Positions 41,785 to 56,368 of a stretch of 64,000 bases of DNA are shown piece by piece. Both the position numbers and the translations under genes were made by a program. The notes below the pieces were generated by a model that ran no database searches, was not told the DNA's origin, and saw only the letters and a program-made list of their open reading frames with translations. Origin of the DNA: Trichoplax sp. H2 (Eukaryota; Placozoa; Uniplacotomia; Trichoplacea); NCBI GenBank assembly GCA_003344405.1, contig NOWV01000263.1, positions 1 through 64,000 of the forward strand, given 5' to 3'. Position 1 is the first letter of the stretch, and every line of letters begins with the position of its first letter.

Positions 41785-44700
41785 AGTACCAAATCGGTAA
41801 ATGTTCTAATGTCGTCTTGGTAGCAGGGACCGGCTACTGCACATACTGTAGTACACTAAGTATAGTGTACAGTACAGTCAGTGCTTGAATTTTTCCTACT
41901 GTACCTGTCCCTTTGCTTGGTTTTATATTCTTGACTGTACTGTCCAGCCGTAGTATAGTATGTAAGCCAGTATGGGTGACATTACTTTTGATGGCAATTC
42001 AGTTTATAACTATAATGATTGGTATACCTGTAGCAAAAATAGTGTCATCTACGTATTGACAGCATGAAATGAATCACCTCTTGTCCCTCCTTATTTTGTT
42101 GTATTGCTCACCTTTTGCAGCACTGTACTTAATAAGTAGTCCATATCCTAATGCAAATAAATATCATAGACACTTATCATCCAGTCTAGTAGATTGAGCT
42201 AATGCAGGTGGTTACACAAACACCCTTTATATTATACTTGACTTTATACGCACACCACAGGAATAATAGACAGGGCTTTACTGTTTCCTGCCATCGTGCC
42301 ATCAATGCTACTCGTTGCTAGTCTACACTTTACAGTATACGATCGTGTACTTACACTAGTTTTTTACTATTGAGTTATACTCTACAGCTATGTTATCATC
42401 ATAATCATGTTCTGCAGTTATCCTCCTACCTGTACATATAAACTTGAATTAGTTTATGATTTATTTAGCAAATCATGACTTTCGTTATTCACCCTGACGT
42501 TGCCCTCGAACTTAATTCTACTGTACAGTACTGTACAATGTGATCTGCTTTCTTCGATATGCTTGAATAGTATCAAAATTAATGACGCTTATACGACAAG
42601 TAAAACGCCTCTAAAATACCATTCACTATTAAAACCATGCATTTGCCATCCATTGAATTTTTGGTACAACTTGATGCAAAAATTGCACTATCGAATGGAA
42701 GGCATCACGTTGTATCTAGTACAGTATAGTACAGCCATTGGAATGCTACTGTTGTAGCTGTAGTAATACTGTACATTACTTTAGCGTAAAAAGTGTGACT
42801 ACAAGTCCATGGCCAATCGATGGACTGTGATATTTTTAAAAGAGAATTTCTCTTCCAAATCACTCGCCTAACATTCTCTGTCTGCTTCTTCTACTTGTAC
42901 AGTCTGGCGGGTAGAATGGGCCTTTTTCTACAGCTAAGCCACAATAATACCACTGTTATTCAACATCGTCATTAAAGTATTCTACCACAGTCAAAAATGA
43001 TAGAAGCAAGTGCGCCATTAGCGATTGCAATTTACAGCCTTGCCTGTCTGTCCACGTAGCCATAGTTTGACTACGGTACCGTAGTCAAACACTGTCCAGT
43101 AGAGTAGCTGTGTGTTGACCACCTGCAGGCTAGACACTGCAATCACTATCGAGGTAGCCCGCCCTGCCCACTCTCAATGATCTTCCGTTAAGTATACATA
43201 CAGATATACCGATGGACGTTTGTACCCTCTCCCAGTATACCGTTGTAGAAGACGATAGCAGTCGTTGAAGTAGACCCAGTCGAGGTCAAATCAGCACGGC
43301 AAACTCGTCCAAGCTGTGCGTGTAGGGGTGATAATGAAAGCAGCCTTGTCAAGGCACCGAATCATCGCCGCATTAAATTAAACAACGACTACAATTCTGA
43401 ACTTGGTATGCAAGCACAAGTTCGTTTGAAATAGCTTTGAGTGGTCGGTATTTGTTAGCAATCGAACATGACGACTGAACAACTGTATACCAAAGTAAGT
43501 ATAGGGCGTGTATTTTTCTATCGTTGTCATTTCTTGATCGTGTCTTGCTCATGTTGATTAATACCAATCAGTCATCACTTCTAGCGATTGTACCTCTACT
43601 GAAAGGGATCGCATGAAAACATAGATACAGTAGTTACTTGATGGTGATGATTTCAATATTTTATCGTCGATACTTGATCCATGGAGTACCAGAGTGATTT
43701 TGTACTACTGTAGTTTGAAATCGATAAAAGTTTGCAATGAGAATTCAATCAGTGGATACAGTATTTCAACAAGTAATTTGAATGTTTCAATGCTATTGAT
43801 CAAGTGGACAGGATACTGTAGTCTTACTGTATTGACGATCGAAATTTACGGTCAACGGCAGCAATTGGAGCCTTCTCATTAAAATCATACTACGACTACA
43901 TTGTCAATAGACTCCAATTCAATACTACGTTGACATTGAAACATGGTTACTGACATCCTTTTGGATGCTGTTAAAACACACTTTTGGGGGAGGGCTACCA
44001 AATTTCTATCGAGGTGTTATACCAACAGGTATTTTGCATTTAGACTACATGTCCGTACAGTTAGATAAAGACCGAAGCTGCCCTACATAAATTGAAACTT
44101 TCTATTTTCATTATTTATACTGTACCATACTCGCTTGGAGATTAGGTTAGATGGAAACTGCCGTCAGGCTAAAAATTCAATAAATATTCTGTAGCGCTAA
44201 ACGATGACTACGACAAATCAGTTTAGTCGACGATCGTACCGTCTAGACCTGACTACCGTCCATAACCGAAATAGATGCCAATCCCTTTTACTCTAGGTTT
44301 GGAAAACCTTTCATTAACTGATTTTATTATTATACAGATCTTAGGACATGGTTAATCTTCAGTTACTTTGGCGCCCACTCAATTTCTAGTTAATATAGAT
44401 AGATTAAACATGTCTGCTGATCACTGGTGCGATAAGTAACGACAGTAATTACTGTATGTCGACCGTATCAAGTCCATGCAGAAGCATGCGATGAATATTC
44501 AGTAGACGGCAGTATTATGCAAACAAAGTCATGTCATCAATTGGATCATTACTATCGCCAGTCTATTTCAACTGGCATAAATAGAACACACTGCAATAAA
44601 TCATATCAATCCAATCTTCCTACCTATTACTGAGATTCATATTTAGCCGGCATATTATAATCGCTCTTTATGCTTTATTCTACGATCAGGCACATGCCAG

Positions 44701-45205
44701 TCCATTGAGTGAGCAATACATAAACGCCTTGAATCACACTGCCTGACCATATTGCATAATTGAAAGACCATATATGCACCATAATTTGGGGATGCTTTTG
44801 ATACTGTAGCATTATACGCTTAGCGCTGACCGGAAGGTATATAGTAAGGAGACAAGAGTCGCTATAGTAACGCCTGTAGTATGCAGTCGTTATGCAGTGA
44901 CTCTCTACTTTACCACAGTTACACAACATGGTGGAGAATGATAGAGGCTAAATATCGCCAACCTGTTGTTTAAAAATACATGTTATAACGTTGATAGCAA
45001 GTCGTAAAATGAGAACAAATTAATCAGGGTGTACACTGAAATTCAATGACTGAACCAAGGTTTAAGTACAGTAGACTGTATTCAATATACTATGATGGCA
45101 TGACAGGGATTCTAGTAGGCGATGGCTTTGTTAACAAATAATTTAGTAGTAGCATTTTCACCAACTTCTACAATATGAAGGGATGATTCCAATAGGTAGA
45201 ATTCA
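41785..45205. other. Intergenic region between NAXE and myosin V
   Basis: About 3.4 kb between divergent genes. It holds gtactgtac tracts near 41865 and 42525, and a perfect 26-bp palindrome at 43065-43090. Several short open frames (for example 42500-42757, 44675-44929) have no recognisable motif and no splice partners, so I do not call them. Confidence 0.45.
43065..43090. repeat. Perfect 26-bp palindrome
   Basis: The half-site gtttgactacggt is followed immediately by its exact reverse complement, with no spacer; the centre is a KpnI-like ggtacc. Such a perfect dyad of mixed sequence is unusual here, where other palindromes are simple gtac repeats. It could extrude a cruciform or bind a dimeric protein, but nothing in the sequence shows either. 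Confidence 0.85.
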
Positions 45206-45338
45206 ATGGAAAGACTAGTAAAATCAATAATAGAAATGTTCGTCTATAACCATAGAAATATCCCGATCTAGCTGCTGTTGTAATATTGGATGCAATACTT
45301 GTAATAAACAAATGATAATTATCTCTCATTAATTTTAG

Positions 45339-48300
45339 GGAACAGGGGTATGGATTCCAGACAAAGACATAGTCTGGCGTGCTGGAATTGTTGTCGGCCC
45401 CATTAAGGATAACAAATTACGAGTATTTTTAGACAATGGTTCGGTAAGTACTTTAGCTGTGCACTATTTCTTCCTATTAAAGTACACCTAAGTCTACCAG
45501 TAGAATACTCAAATACTGTACTTTGTGTACTCTTCCACTAAATTCATTGTGCTAGATATCTTTAAATCTCGATAAGAAATATCGAAAGTAGATACATGTA
45601 ATTAACAGATATCATCTGTACGTACTAGCTTAAAAAGATTCTACGCAATTGAATGCTTAGTTCTTATTAAATATTGATATTGTTTTACGTAGATGAGCTT
45701 AGTTTTCTCACGTTGTTAGTTAGTAAATATTGTATTAGGATAGAAATGTAGCGAGGAGAGTAATTAAATTCATTATCCTAACACCATGATTTTTCTAGGA
45801 GTGAAATCATTTGACTTATTATCATTATCAACTGCTCTATAAAATACACAATTAGTAACAATGTGTACATTTCGCTATTATTGATCAATTATAGCTACGA
45901 TATATATTTTTACTCTTAATTTCAAAAGTATGAGAACAATTAATCTATTGATGATAATAGTAGCATTACATTTCTGTCCTGGAATGCATCACTAATGCTC
46001 TAAGATTTCTTGTTTTTATATCGTTTTTAGACCTGATTTTATAATACTAAATAGTATGTATTAGTAGTGTTGAGAAACTTAGGTACAGTCTCAGCATCTA
46101 TAATGTAGCTTTGTTTTAGTATAAATTATTTACATCAATTTTTAGATAAATGAATATCTAAAACATTGATATGAATAGACAAATATACAGAACGGCATAC
46201 CGTCATATTAGGTACTGGCTATTGTGATGCCCAAAAAATAAGCAGCCACGCCTCTATCATCGTAATTACCATGTAGTAGTACATTTTACAATAACTAATA
46301 ATATTTTTTAGATGACCTTGTGATACCCATCATAATCCCTTTATATTGAAGTTTACAAGATGTAGTCATTCTATTTAATGACTTTACTGTAATTCAGTCA
46401 TTAGCATTAAAATGATTCAAATTCTGCAATTGATGGTGTTTTGAATGGTGTATCATTAATAGCTGACTGAAAGCAAAGTACCGTAGTCGATTTGATGTAA
46501 ATAAGTACAATTAACTATACTGTATTTACGTGTAGATTTATTCTGAGATATGACAAATATAAAATGCTTATTAATTCACGTCCAATATACAGAGTAAGAC
46601 CGTAGATGTTAAAAAACCTGAAGATCTGCCTCCTTTGCGAAATCCTGACATCTTGATTGGTGCTGATGACTTGACATCGCTTAGTTATTTACACGAGCCA
46701 GCAGGTACTCAATGTCTAGTAACTATCATATCTAACTACACTTTACAAGATTAATGAATTGCATACTGCGTTATGTCGAGTAGACGGTCATTATTACCAA
46801 CTCAGCTTTTTTTGGAAATAATTTAAAACAACTATCGTTAATAATTTCATATCAATTTTTTTCAGTTTTATACAATCTGCAATATCGTTTCCTCAACACA
46901 ACAATATATACCTACTGTGGTTAGTATCTTGTTGTTAGTAAAATGGCAATCGATGAATCTATTTGCCGTAGCTCACCCATCGCTAAGATTGATCGATTTA
47001 TTATTTAGGTATCGTCTTAGTAGCCATAAATCCGTATGAATCATTACCAATATACGGAGAGGATTTTATCATGCAGTATCGCGGTCAAACTATGGGCGAA
47101 CTAGATCCTCATATCTTTGCTGTTGCTGAAGATGCTTTTAGCGCAATGACAAGGTCAGCAACCGTGAGCAGGAAAATGCATATCTCAATCTATAAATGAA
47201 TCACCGTCGAAGCAGTTTTATTTATACGTTAGATTTGAAAGCACCTCTAGATGGTGCTCACTATTTACAACGATAATTTACCTTTACAGCGTCTATCTCT
47301 AACATCTTCTGTGATCTCTAATTTTACGTAATTATTCGGTATTGCAGGGATAACGAAAATCAAAGTGTTATTATTAGTGGAGAATCTGGTGCTGGTAAAA
47401 CGGTTAGTGCTAGGTTTACAATGAGATATTTGGCTGCTGTCGGTGGATCATCGAGTGAAACGCAGGTCGAAAGGAAAGTCTTAGCATCAAATCCTATTAT
47501 GGAGGTAAGAAAGTATTAAGAGAGTTCTAGAATTGATGGTTTTCAATTTAAAAAAAATTTTGATGACATCTGTACTATATTAACTAATATCATTATTTTC
47601 TTTAGTCCTTCGGCAATGCAAAGACGACGCGAAACGATAATAGTAGCAGATTTGGAAAATTTATAGAAATCAATTTTGATAAAAATCAAGGGATTACTGG
47701 AGCCAATATGAGAACCTATTTGTTGGAGAAGTCTAGAGTTGTTTACCAAGCTGAACAGGAAAGAAATTATCATATTTTCTATCAGCTTTGCGAGTCACGC
47801 CAATTACCGTATCTAGAAGAATTAAGTTTAGGTTGGTTAATAGATGCGATGATGGCATAAATTTTACAATAAGATTTTATTGTCTCCTTGTAACTCTGCA
47901 TTCATTATAATTTTAATATTCTTTCTTCGTAGAAAATGCAATGGATTTCTATTACACCCAACAAGGCGGTAATCCTGTTGTTGACACTATAGACGACAAA
48001 GATAGTCTACAATCCACTATAGACGCTTTTGAAATTCTTGGTTAGAAAATTCAGTGTTTTATCTTCAATGCTGATATTCTTTACTTACTTCGTTTAATTA
48101 TTAAATTAAAAAACTTAAAGTGAGCCACGAAAGCATCGAATGTCAAATTAATAAAGTATTTATTCACAATAGGTGTAACCTCAGAACATCAACGCGTTAT
48201 TTTTCGTTCAGTTGCTGCTGTCCTGCATCTGGGAAATGTCAAATTTGTGACGTTAGATGATGAGCCGGATGAATGTTTTATAATGGTAGGGGGTGATACG

Positions 48301-51300
48301 TTATTACAGTTAATATCGTAATTTACAAATTACCATAGACTAACAGAAGTACTGTAATAAGAGAATAAAATCCGAATCGGCATTTTTTCTGCATTTGTCT
48401 AACAGGATGACGATCCAAGTTTAGCGAATGTTGTGGAATTATTAGGTATTAATTTTCCGCAACTACAGAAATGGTTATGTAATAGAAAAATTTCTACGAT
48501 GCATGAGATAATCACTAAACCATTAACCCCGAAACAGGTAGATTCAATATGAGAATAATTATATTTTTGTACTTAAATTTAATAAGTTAAAATACCCTAA
48601 ATACAACACATTTTTATTGATTATTGAAGGCTGCTACAGCTCGTGATGGATTAGCAAAACTTATCTATTCGAAGTTATTTGACTGGATTGTCCAAACTGT
48701 TAACGAAGTTCTAGCTGCGACCGTGAAAGCGAATTCGTTTATAGGTGTACTGGATATATACGGGTATAAAAATAAATCGATCTTCTTTACAATCATCCTT
48801 TCAATTTTATATTATGTAACATGATGTAATATTTTTGCCATAGCTTCGAATTTTTTGAATGGAACAGCTTTGAACAATTTTGCATCAATTTCGCAAACGA
48901 GAAACTTCAACAGCAATTCTGTATGGTAAGCTTAGTATTATGATAATGGTAGCATTTTTGATTATTGCTTATTTAACTGTTAATAACTCTTCCATGTTGA
49001 TTTCATTCCTAGCACGTTTTCAAATTAGAACAAGAAGAATATATAAAAGAAGAGATAGAATGGACTTTTATTGACTTTTATGACAATCAACCTTGTATTG
49101 ACCTAGTTGAAGGAAAAATGGGAATTATTGCGTTATTAGATGAAGAATGCAAGGTTAGTAATTTACCAATATTAATTAAATATCTATTTTCCCTATTCAT
49201 TAGTTCTATTCTGACCTTTCATTTACAGGTACAAGGAACTGATAAAAACTGGATTCAGAAGTTATATAACAATTTCGGCAATAAAAAGCATGACTATTTC
49301 AGCAAGCCTAGGACTTCACAATCTTCCTTTATCGTTCATCATTTTTGCGGCAATGTTACATATGAATGTTATGGATTTATAGAAAAAAATAAAGATGTTA
49401 TTTTTGAAGAATACCTATCAATTTTAAGAGCGAGTGAGGTATGATAAGTGAAGTTTTTATTTTATAACATTTAATTTTTATGACTAAATCTTTATTTGCA
49501 ATGTAAGTTTGAAATTGTAGCCGAAATGTTCCACGAAGCAACTGAAGAAAGATCACGTGGTTCTACTTCAAGTGGTTCTCGTATTCGTTCTTCTTCGGCT
49601 GGCAGATTACGTTTAGGAAATGAAAAGAAAAGACTTAAAACTGTTGGCTCACAGGTTCTTCGCTATGCTATGTTAACACTGATGTGAACTCGTCAGATTC
49701 TAAACTTGATTACAATTTCTGATTCTAATAGTTTATTGGCTCAGTTGGTCAGCTAATGACGACATTAAACAACACCAAGCCTCATTACGTCCGTACGATA
49801 AAGCCTAATGAACGAAAAGCTCCATTTACGTAAGCTGTAGAAAAGTATCATGCACACAGATGTGAACTACAATCATGATGAGATATATAACACTCTCTAT
49901 AAAAAATAGCTTATTCAGGAGTTATGATAAACTTTGCTTTAGGTTTGAGCCGACGTTATCGGTTCAGCAGTTGCGAGCTTGTGGTATTATAGAAACTATC
50001 AAAATCAGCGCAGCTGGGTTCCCATCAAGGTAGAAACAACGTTTCTAATTAACCTACGTTATATGTCTTTATAGACTTATCCAGTATGTCGACTGTATAT
50101 ATATCTGTATTTTAATTAAATATCAATGTACTAAATTGAAATTTAGGTGGACCTATATGGACTTCTATACGCGCTATCGAGTTCTTGCAAAGCTATCTAG
50201 CGATATCGATCGAAATGATTTAAAGGGCACTTGTTCCAATATAGTAAAGAGTTATATTTCGGTAAGAAACGTCATTTGGTTCGCTTGTCCTGAAATAATT
50301 CTTAAGAAATAAGCTAATATCAGCCTGCCCACCTTTTTCGTAAAAATTTAGCGTACGTTGGCAAATCTAGCTGATTTGTAGTTGTTAACATACATTATTA
50401 GATTGTTTGAGTTTTCAAGACATAGAAATAGGCAGATAATTATTAAATTGTAGTATTTAATCGGCTTCCGAAGCTACCGATTATGATATGCTCGTATTTC
50501 ACTATATAGGACGCCGATAAAATTCAGCTTGGCAAAACTAAAATTTTCTTTAGACCAGGACAGGTAAAGCTAATTCAAAAATTTCTACAATGTTTGTGCC
50601 TCCTTTAAAGATATCTAATAGATCGATATCTGCTATTGAACAGGTCGCCTATTTAGAGAAGTTGCGCAGTGACAAATTAAATCGTACAAGTATCATGATC
50701 CAAAAATTTATCAAAGGCTGGCGGCAAAGGAGACGTTATCAACGGTTACGAAACTCAACAATCAAGATCCAATCACTTTACCGTGGCTTATGCGCGCGAC
50801 GGTCAGCTTTTTTCGATTTCAGACTTGAAAGTATACTTTTTGTGCATGCCTGATAATTAGCGCTTATCGAATTGCTTTTATATAATCCGCCATTTTATCG
50901 CAGGTTGCTACTATTTCTATGTCAAACCAAAGCTTCAACTGTTATTCAAAAACGATTTCGAGGATTTCGTGCTCGAAAGGCATATAAGTTGTTACGACAA
51001 GTTATCATCCAGATGCAGTGTTTAACAAGGATCAAATTTGCTCGCAAAAAATACGTACACCTACTAAGAAATAAAAAAGCAATTATTATTCAAAGAAACG
51101 TGCGTTGTTGGATGGAGAAAGCGAGATATTATCGAACTCTTAAAGCGATCATTTTATTGCAATGCTGTTTAAGGCGGCTAATTGCGAAAAGACAATTAAA
51201 GAAATTAAAGGTAGCAGTAAAACTGATATTGCATCAACTTGGTAATAACATACTGTTAACGTAATTGTTTTAAAGTTACCTAACACTGCCATATATTTTG

Positions 51301-54300
51301 CGCCCTGCCTTAAACATCACCACATAATTAGATCGAAGCTCGTTCTGTTGCTCACCTGCAAGAATTACAGAAGGGTATGGAAAATAAAATTATTTCATTA
51401 CAGCGCCGTTTAACGGAACAGGTAAGCCGAATCACATTACTAACAATGTTCGTTTGCTTTCATAATAATGAATATACTGTTAAATTATACTAGCAAAAAG
51501 AAAATGAAGTATTAATCCGTAGCCAGCGGGAAACCGATGATTTAAAAAAACAGTTAACTTCTTTCAGTGAAGTTAAAAGTAGTCTGGCTGCAGCTCTTAA
51601 ACGTATTGATGTTCTAGAAGCTGAAATAGAATCTGCTAAATCGGAGTTAGAAAATAGTAATAAACGATATGATGATGTCCTGACTGCAGCAGAAGAAACA
51701 GAATTGATCATGCAAAAGGTTTCTTATCTTGAATATTAAATTATGTTATTTATTAGCATTGTAAATGCTTCATATAGGATAATTTTAATTTCTTCATACA
51801 CTATGTGCACAGGAAATTGATTCAACGAAAGAGAAGCTATCATTAGTAGAAAGTCAACTTAAAGAACAACAGGAAATCGAAACAGAAAATAGTAAGCTAA
51901 AGGAAGAATTGCATTTAACTGTGGTTCAACGAGATGAACATAAGGCCGAATTAGAGCAGACTAGAGAACACTATCAGCGCCATCTGAAGGATCATGCAAG
52001 ATTAGAACAGAGATTCGATAATCTACAAGAAGAAATGGAGCTACAGCAAAAGCAACAGCGAGCAATGAATGAAAAGTTTGCGGGTGTAGTTTCCGGGATC
52101 GATTTAGATGTTGATGGCTTAGGTATGTAGGAAGAAATTGAAATTAATAACTTTTCCTTTGTGTTAATTCATGATTGGATCATTAAATCAATTGTCATAT
52201 TTATTATACAATTAATTAATCTAGAAGAAGAAACTAGTCAAAGCGCTGAAGGTATATTTTAATAGAACCAATTCTTGCACAATTAATACAAAGTAGGAAT
52301 TTGCGTACGGACCGTATAACTTGCAAATCTTGATTACATAGGAAATATTCTGTCCGCGATGAAAATAAAGTACGAAATGGTTAAGAACGAAAGAGACAAA
52401 TTAGAACAAGAATTGAAGAACCTAGGTAATTATTAGGATATTGGCATTTGTACTTAGATATAAACTGTCATTTGAATAACCACTAACTGATGATAATTAA
52501 TATTTTAGCGGGTGAAGCTGAAATTCGTGGTAAAACCAGAACTCGATTACTGAAAAATGAAGTGGAGAGATTATCACAGATGGAGAGACAATATTGGGAA
52601 CTCGTTACAGTTAATAGTCTGTTACGTCATCACGCTGTAACTGTAGTGGGCAAGTCTGAGAAGGAGATAGCGAAAGATCTAGATAAGGCCTTGGTGGAAA
52701 ACGAAAAGTTGAAAAAGCAGCTTGCAACTGTAAAAACCGGCCACAATGACCAAGATACCGCGAAGGAAAATATAAAAGATTATAAATACAAAATTGATGG
52801 TAGGAAAACATAGCAGAGTTTTATGACCTACAGTAGAAACTGAATTAACTATATTAATACGTTATTTTTTATTGCAATTTTAGATCCACTCCTTGAATAT
52901 GATGGAGATCTGAATGCACTAATTGGAGCTAATAAATATTTGAGAGCTGCCGTTCGTGATCTTGAACAAAAATCAGAAAATCAGCGAAATAACAACGAAA
53001 TTGTAGTTGAAAATGAACAAGTAAAAGAAGTAGTTGCCGAGAATGAGGAATTGCGACTTCGTTGCAGTAGTATGGAAGCCAATATAGAATCACTGAAAAG
53101 TCAAATTAGGAGGGAGTTCCGAAAGATGGGTAATAGCGATGAAGTATCTAAAAAACGTGCTAGCAGTTTGTTCGCTAGTGGTAGGCAACCACGTATAACT
53201 GGACCAAATGCAGGACTTGTTATGAGATCTGTCTCTATTGATAAACCACCAGTCGCTGACGATGTTAACGGTAACGTTAACATCAATGACAGTAATAAAA
53301 ACGAAGATAAGAATGAAAGTAAAGATGTAACAAGAACTGAAATTGATAAACCAAAATCGAAAGTGAGCAATTCGCACGACACAGTAGATGGAAATATTAA
53401 AATTAAACACCGCTCACAAGAGAGGAAATGTTGGATTCAATTTCGTCGACAAGATATCGGAAATTTTATCAAGCAGCTTGTACATGCTAAGCCTGATATG
53501 ATACCAGATGGTATTCCCACATCGCCTGCATTCATAACCTTTATGTGCTTACGTTATGCTGATTATAATCATGACGATCGTAGCATACAAGGTTTACTGA
53601 CCAACTACATCAATGGTATTAGAGCTGTCATTAAAAAGTCGAAAAGTAACATTAATATGACAATATTTTGGTTAGCCAATACTTGCCGATTAACTCACTT
53701 AATCAAGCAATACAGTGGTGATGAATTGGTGGAAGGAGGGGAAGAAAATCAACGTTGGAATTTACAAAATTTTAACTTGGATGACTACTGTCAAGTACTT
53801 ACTGATTTATCTGTTAGAATTTACCATGAGTTACTCAGAACTGTACATGAAAAATTGCAAACGATCATCATAAAGGCCATGCTTGAGGCTGAATTAATAC
53901 CTGATGTTTCACCATCGAAGCAATTCTTTAAGAGTCATCCTAGTAAAGCACAGAGTGGTATTAATGTAACAACAATAACTAAGATCTTAGTTGATCTGTT
54001 AACAGTTCTCAAAGAATTCGATATTGACGCGGAAGTGATTAAGCAAGTTTTCAGACAAATCTTTTACTTTATTGCTGCATATATGCTTAATAACATGTTA
54101 TTAAGAAAAGATATGTGTAACTGGTCCAAAGGAATGCAAATTCGCTATAACATTAGTCAATTAGAGGAATGGTGCCGAGACAATGATTTATCGGAAAGCG
54201 GTGCCATAGAATCACTTGAGTATGTAACACAAGCGACACAATTATTGCAAGTTAGTAAGAAGACTAAAGAAGATGTTGATGGAATCTTTGATATGTGCAA

Positions 54301-54727
54301 CAGATTAAACCCGCTACAGGTACTATAAAACAATAAAACGAAAAATTAAGCATAGATGTAATATTTTTATTTACTGTACGATAAATATTATGCTCCTATG
54401 ATAGTTTGATTACTACAGTATCTTTAATTATATTATATAGTATTCCCAAGCTCTGATTGCAATCGATCGTTTTTTCATATGCCTTTTTAGATCCAGAAAA
54501 TTCTAACTATGTATATGCCAATAAGCGAATTTGAAGATCGAGTGCCCGCTTCTATAATACAATATGTAGCAGCTCGCGGCGGTACCCAAAACTCAAATTA
54601 TCGTCTAATGATGGACTTAACTTATATGTTTCCGGTTACATTCTTATTTGCTCAATCTCTTACTAAGCTCGAAGATGTTTTGATTCCAGAAGGATTAAAG
54701 CTACAGCAATACCTGACAATACAGTAA
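45339..54727 (+). CDS. MYO5: Class V unconventional myosin heavy chain
   Basis: An actin-based motor that carries vesicles and organelles as a dimer, moved by light chains on six IQ motifs and loaded through its globular tail. Twenty-eight exons join in frame, from 45339-45443 and 46593-46704 to 52884-54319 and 54491-54727, giving 1,794 residues plus a short missing N terminus. Motor domain (about 1-740): [16 protein letters not shown]-loop GESGAGKT near 151, switch [10 protein letters not shown], switch II DIYGFE, a Ser/Gly/Arg-rich loop 2, and [18 protein letters not shown] at the converter end. Six IQ motifs follow (about 745-895; for example [28 protein letters not shown]), then coiled coil to about 1230 and the dilute-type globular tail from about 1390, ending FPVTFLF...LTIQ. 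The missing first exon may be 45206-45217 (ATG plus three codons before gtaaaa), in phase, but this is weak. Introns are short except the first. Confidence 0.95.
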
Positions 54728-56368
54728 TTTGATACTATCTTGACAATCAGACCACCACTTTAAGTGCTAGTCTTACACCGATGCCATATGATCATAAATC
54801 CATGTCATTTTCATTTAGCTAAAGTGGATATTATTTATTCAGAAAATATCGGTAATTTTTGCTTTTTGTCTAGTTATTGTATTTTTTACTAACTGGACCT
54901 GTTGATACTTATTCGTATAATATATCAATGATGCACTTCATTAATTTTTTGAAACCATTAGACTGGAGGAAAGTAATTATTCTAGGTAAAATAACTACGG
55001 ATAATACGATAAGGAAAATCAAATTTCATGAAGCAGTTTCATATCATGAAATACGAACTATTGATTACTCACGAGCTTATTTTCTTTATTTTCTCATAAG
55101 TGTAGTAACTTGTGAAAAGTTGTCGATAAGTTGAAATAGTTATAAGATTAAATATGAATTGAATGAATGTTAGCTCTTACGTACCGCAGCGAATTGGCTA
55201 TGAAATGAAATAGCATATATCATTTTATATGGCCGTATTAGAACTGTGTCGTGAAGGCAAAATAAAAATGACCTAGTAGAATTGATTAATTAAAAGATGA
55301 TTTATGATTCATCTTGTAATTTGGTTCTCAATACTCATAACCTACTCTAAGGGTTACCAAGGTGTAATATAGATCATATATGCTGTATTACATCGTACTG
55401 TTATCATGATGTAATGTACGAATATCAATGTAATAGGAAATTAATTAAGAATTTGATTTTTAAAAGCGCCAGCTTGGGACTAGTAACATATAAATTGATT
55501 AAGACATTATAGTTTGTTAATAATCTTAACATATTTTGTATAAAATTTGTTTTAATAAATTGTGTAACAGTATTAATGTCAAATTAAACCATAATTAAAT
55601 ACATGTAAAAACGTAGAAATATTCCCTGAGGATGCATGCTTTACTTACTATGAACTTATGATCCATTAATTAATACATTAGCACTTAGCACTACTAGTGG
55701 TGTTACATATGCAGTTGATAGCGTTTGCAGCACTCTATGTACCATTACATTGATCTTGCAAATCGATCTTTGACTGTTCCTAGTACACAAGAAATCATTT
55801 TATACAACTACGTCCATTCGGCGCTTCTTTCAAAGATTCCGGCGTGCGTATGTAGCTGAGGTAATCATATTTTTACTTTCAGTTTCTTACTGTTTCAATT
55901 TTAATTAACCACTTTTATAGACTTTATTTTACGTCAGTGGATAATTACAGGTATAGACGGGAGATGAGATTTTATCACAGTCTATGCTAGAATCATATTA
56001 ATGTTGATTGATATGCAATTTAACCATTACTATTTTAATGTCCCTAATTCGGACACCAATTTATAAAAAAAATTATATCATATATTACAGGGCATGTTTA
56101 ATAAACTATAGAAGCATTCTTGATATCATTCGTAGCTCATGAAAGCGTAAATAATTAAACATTTAGTAAATTATTTATGTTATACTTGTAGACTGGCTAG
56201 ATAAGTATAATATCTTAGTTGATTAACATTCATCATAGAGGTAATATCATTTCTATCACCGACTAAGATGAAAGATACGTATATTTGTCACTTTACTGAC
56301 ACAATATAAATCTTGCCTTAATTCATGTTTACAAAATTTAGATAATTAACTGAATATATCATCATGAT
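54728..56368. other. Intergenic region between myosin V and STPG2 (convergent)
   Basis: The 3' UTRs of both neighbours should lie here. A plus-strand open frame at 54877-55134 continues just past the myosin stop but shows no motif or splice link and is judged chance. No repeats are seen. Confidence 0.5.

Noticed and set aside
53090-53410. Two antisense frames inside the myosin tail exon
   Set aside because: Shadows of the long myosin exon on the opposite strand; no motifs.
54877-55134. 85-codon frame after the myosin stop codon
   Set aside because: The myosin globular tail is already complete, and this frame has no splice link or recognisable domain.
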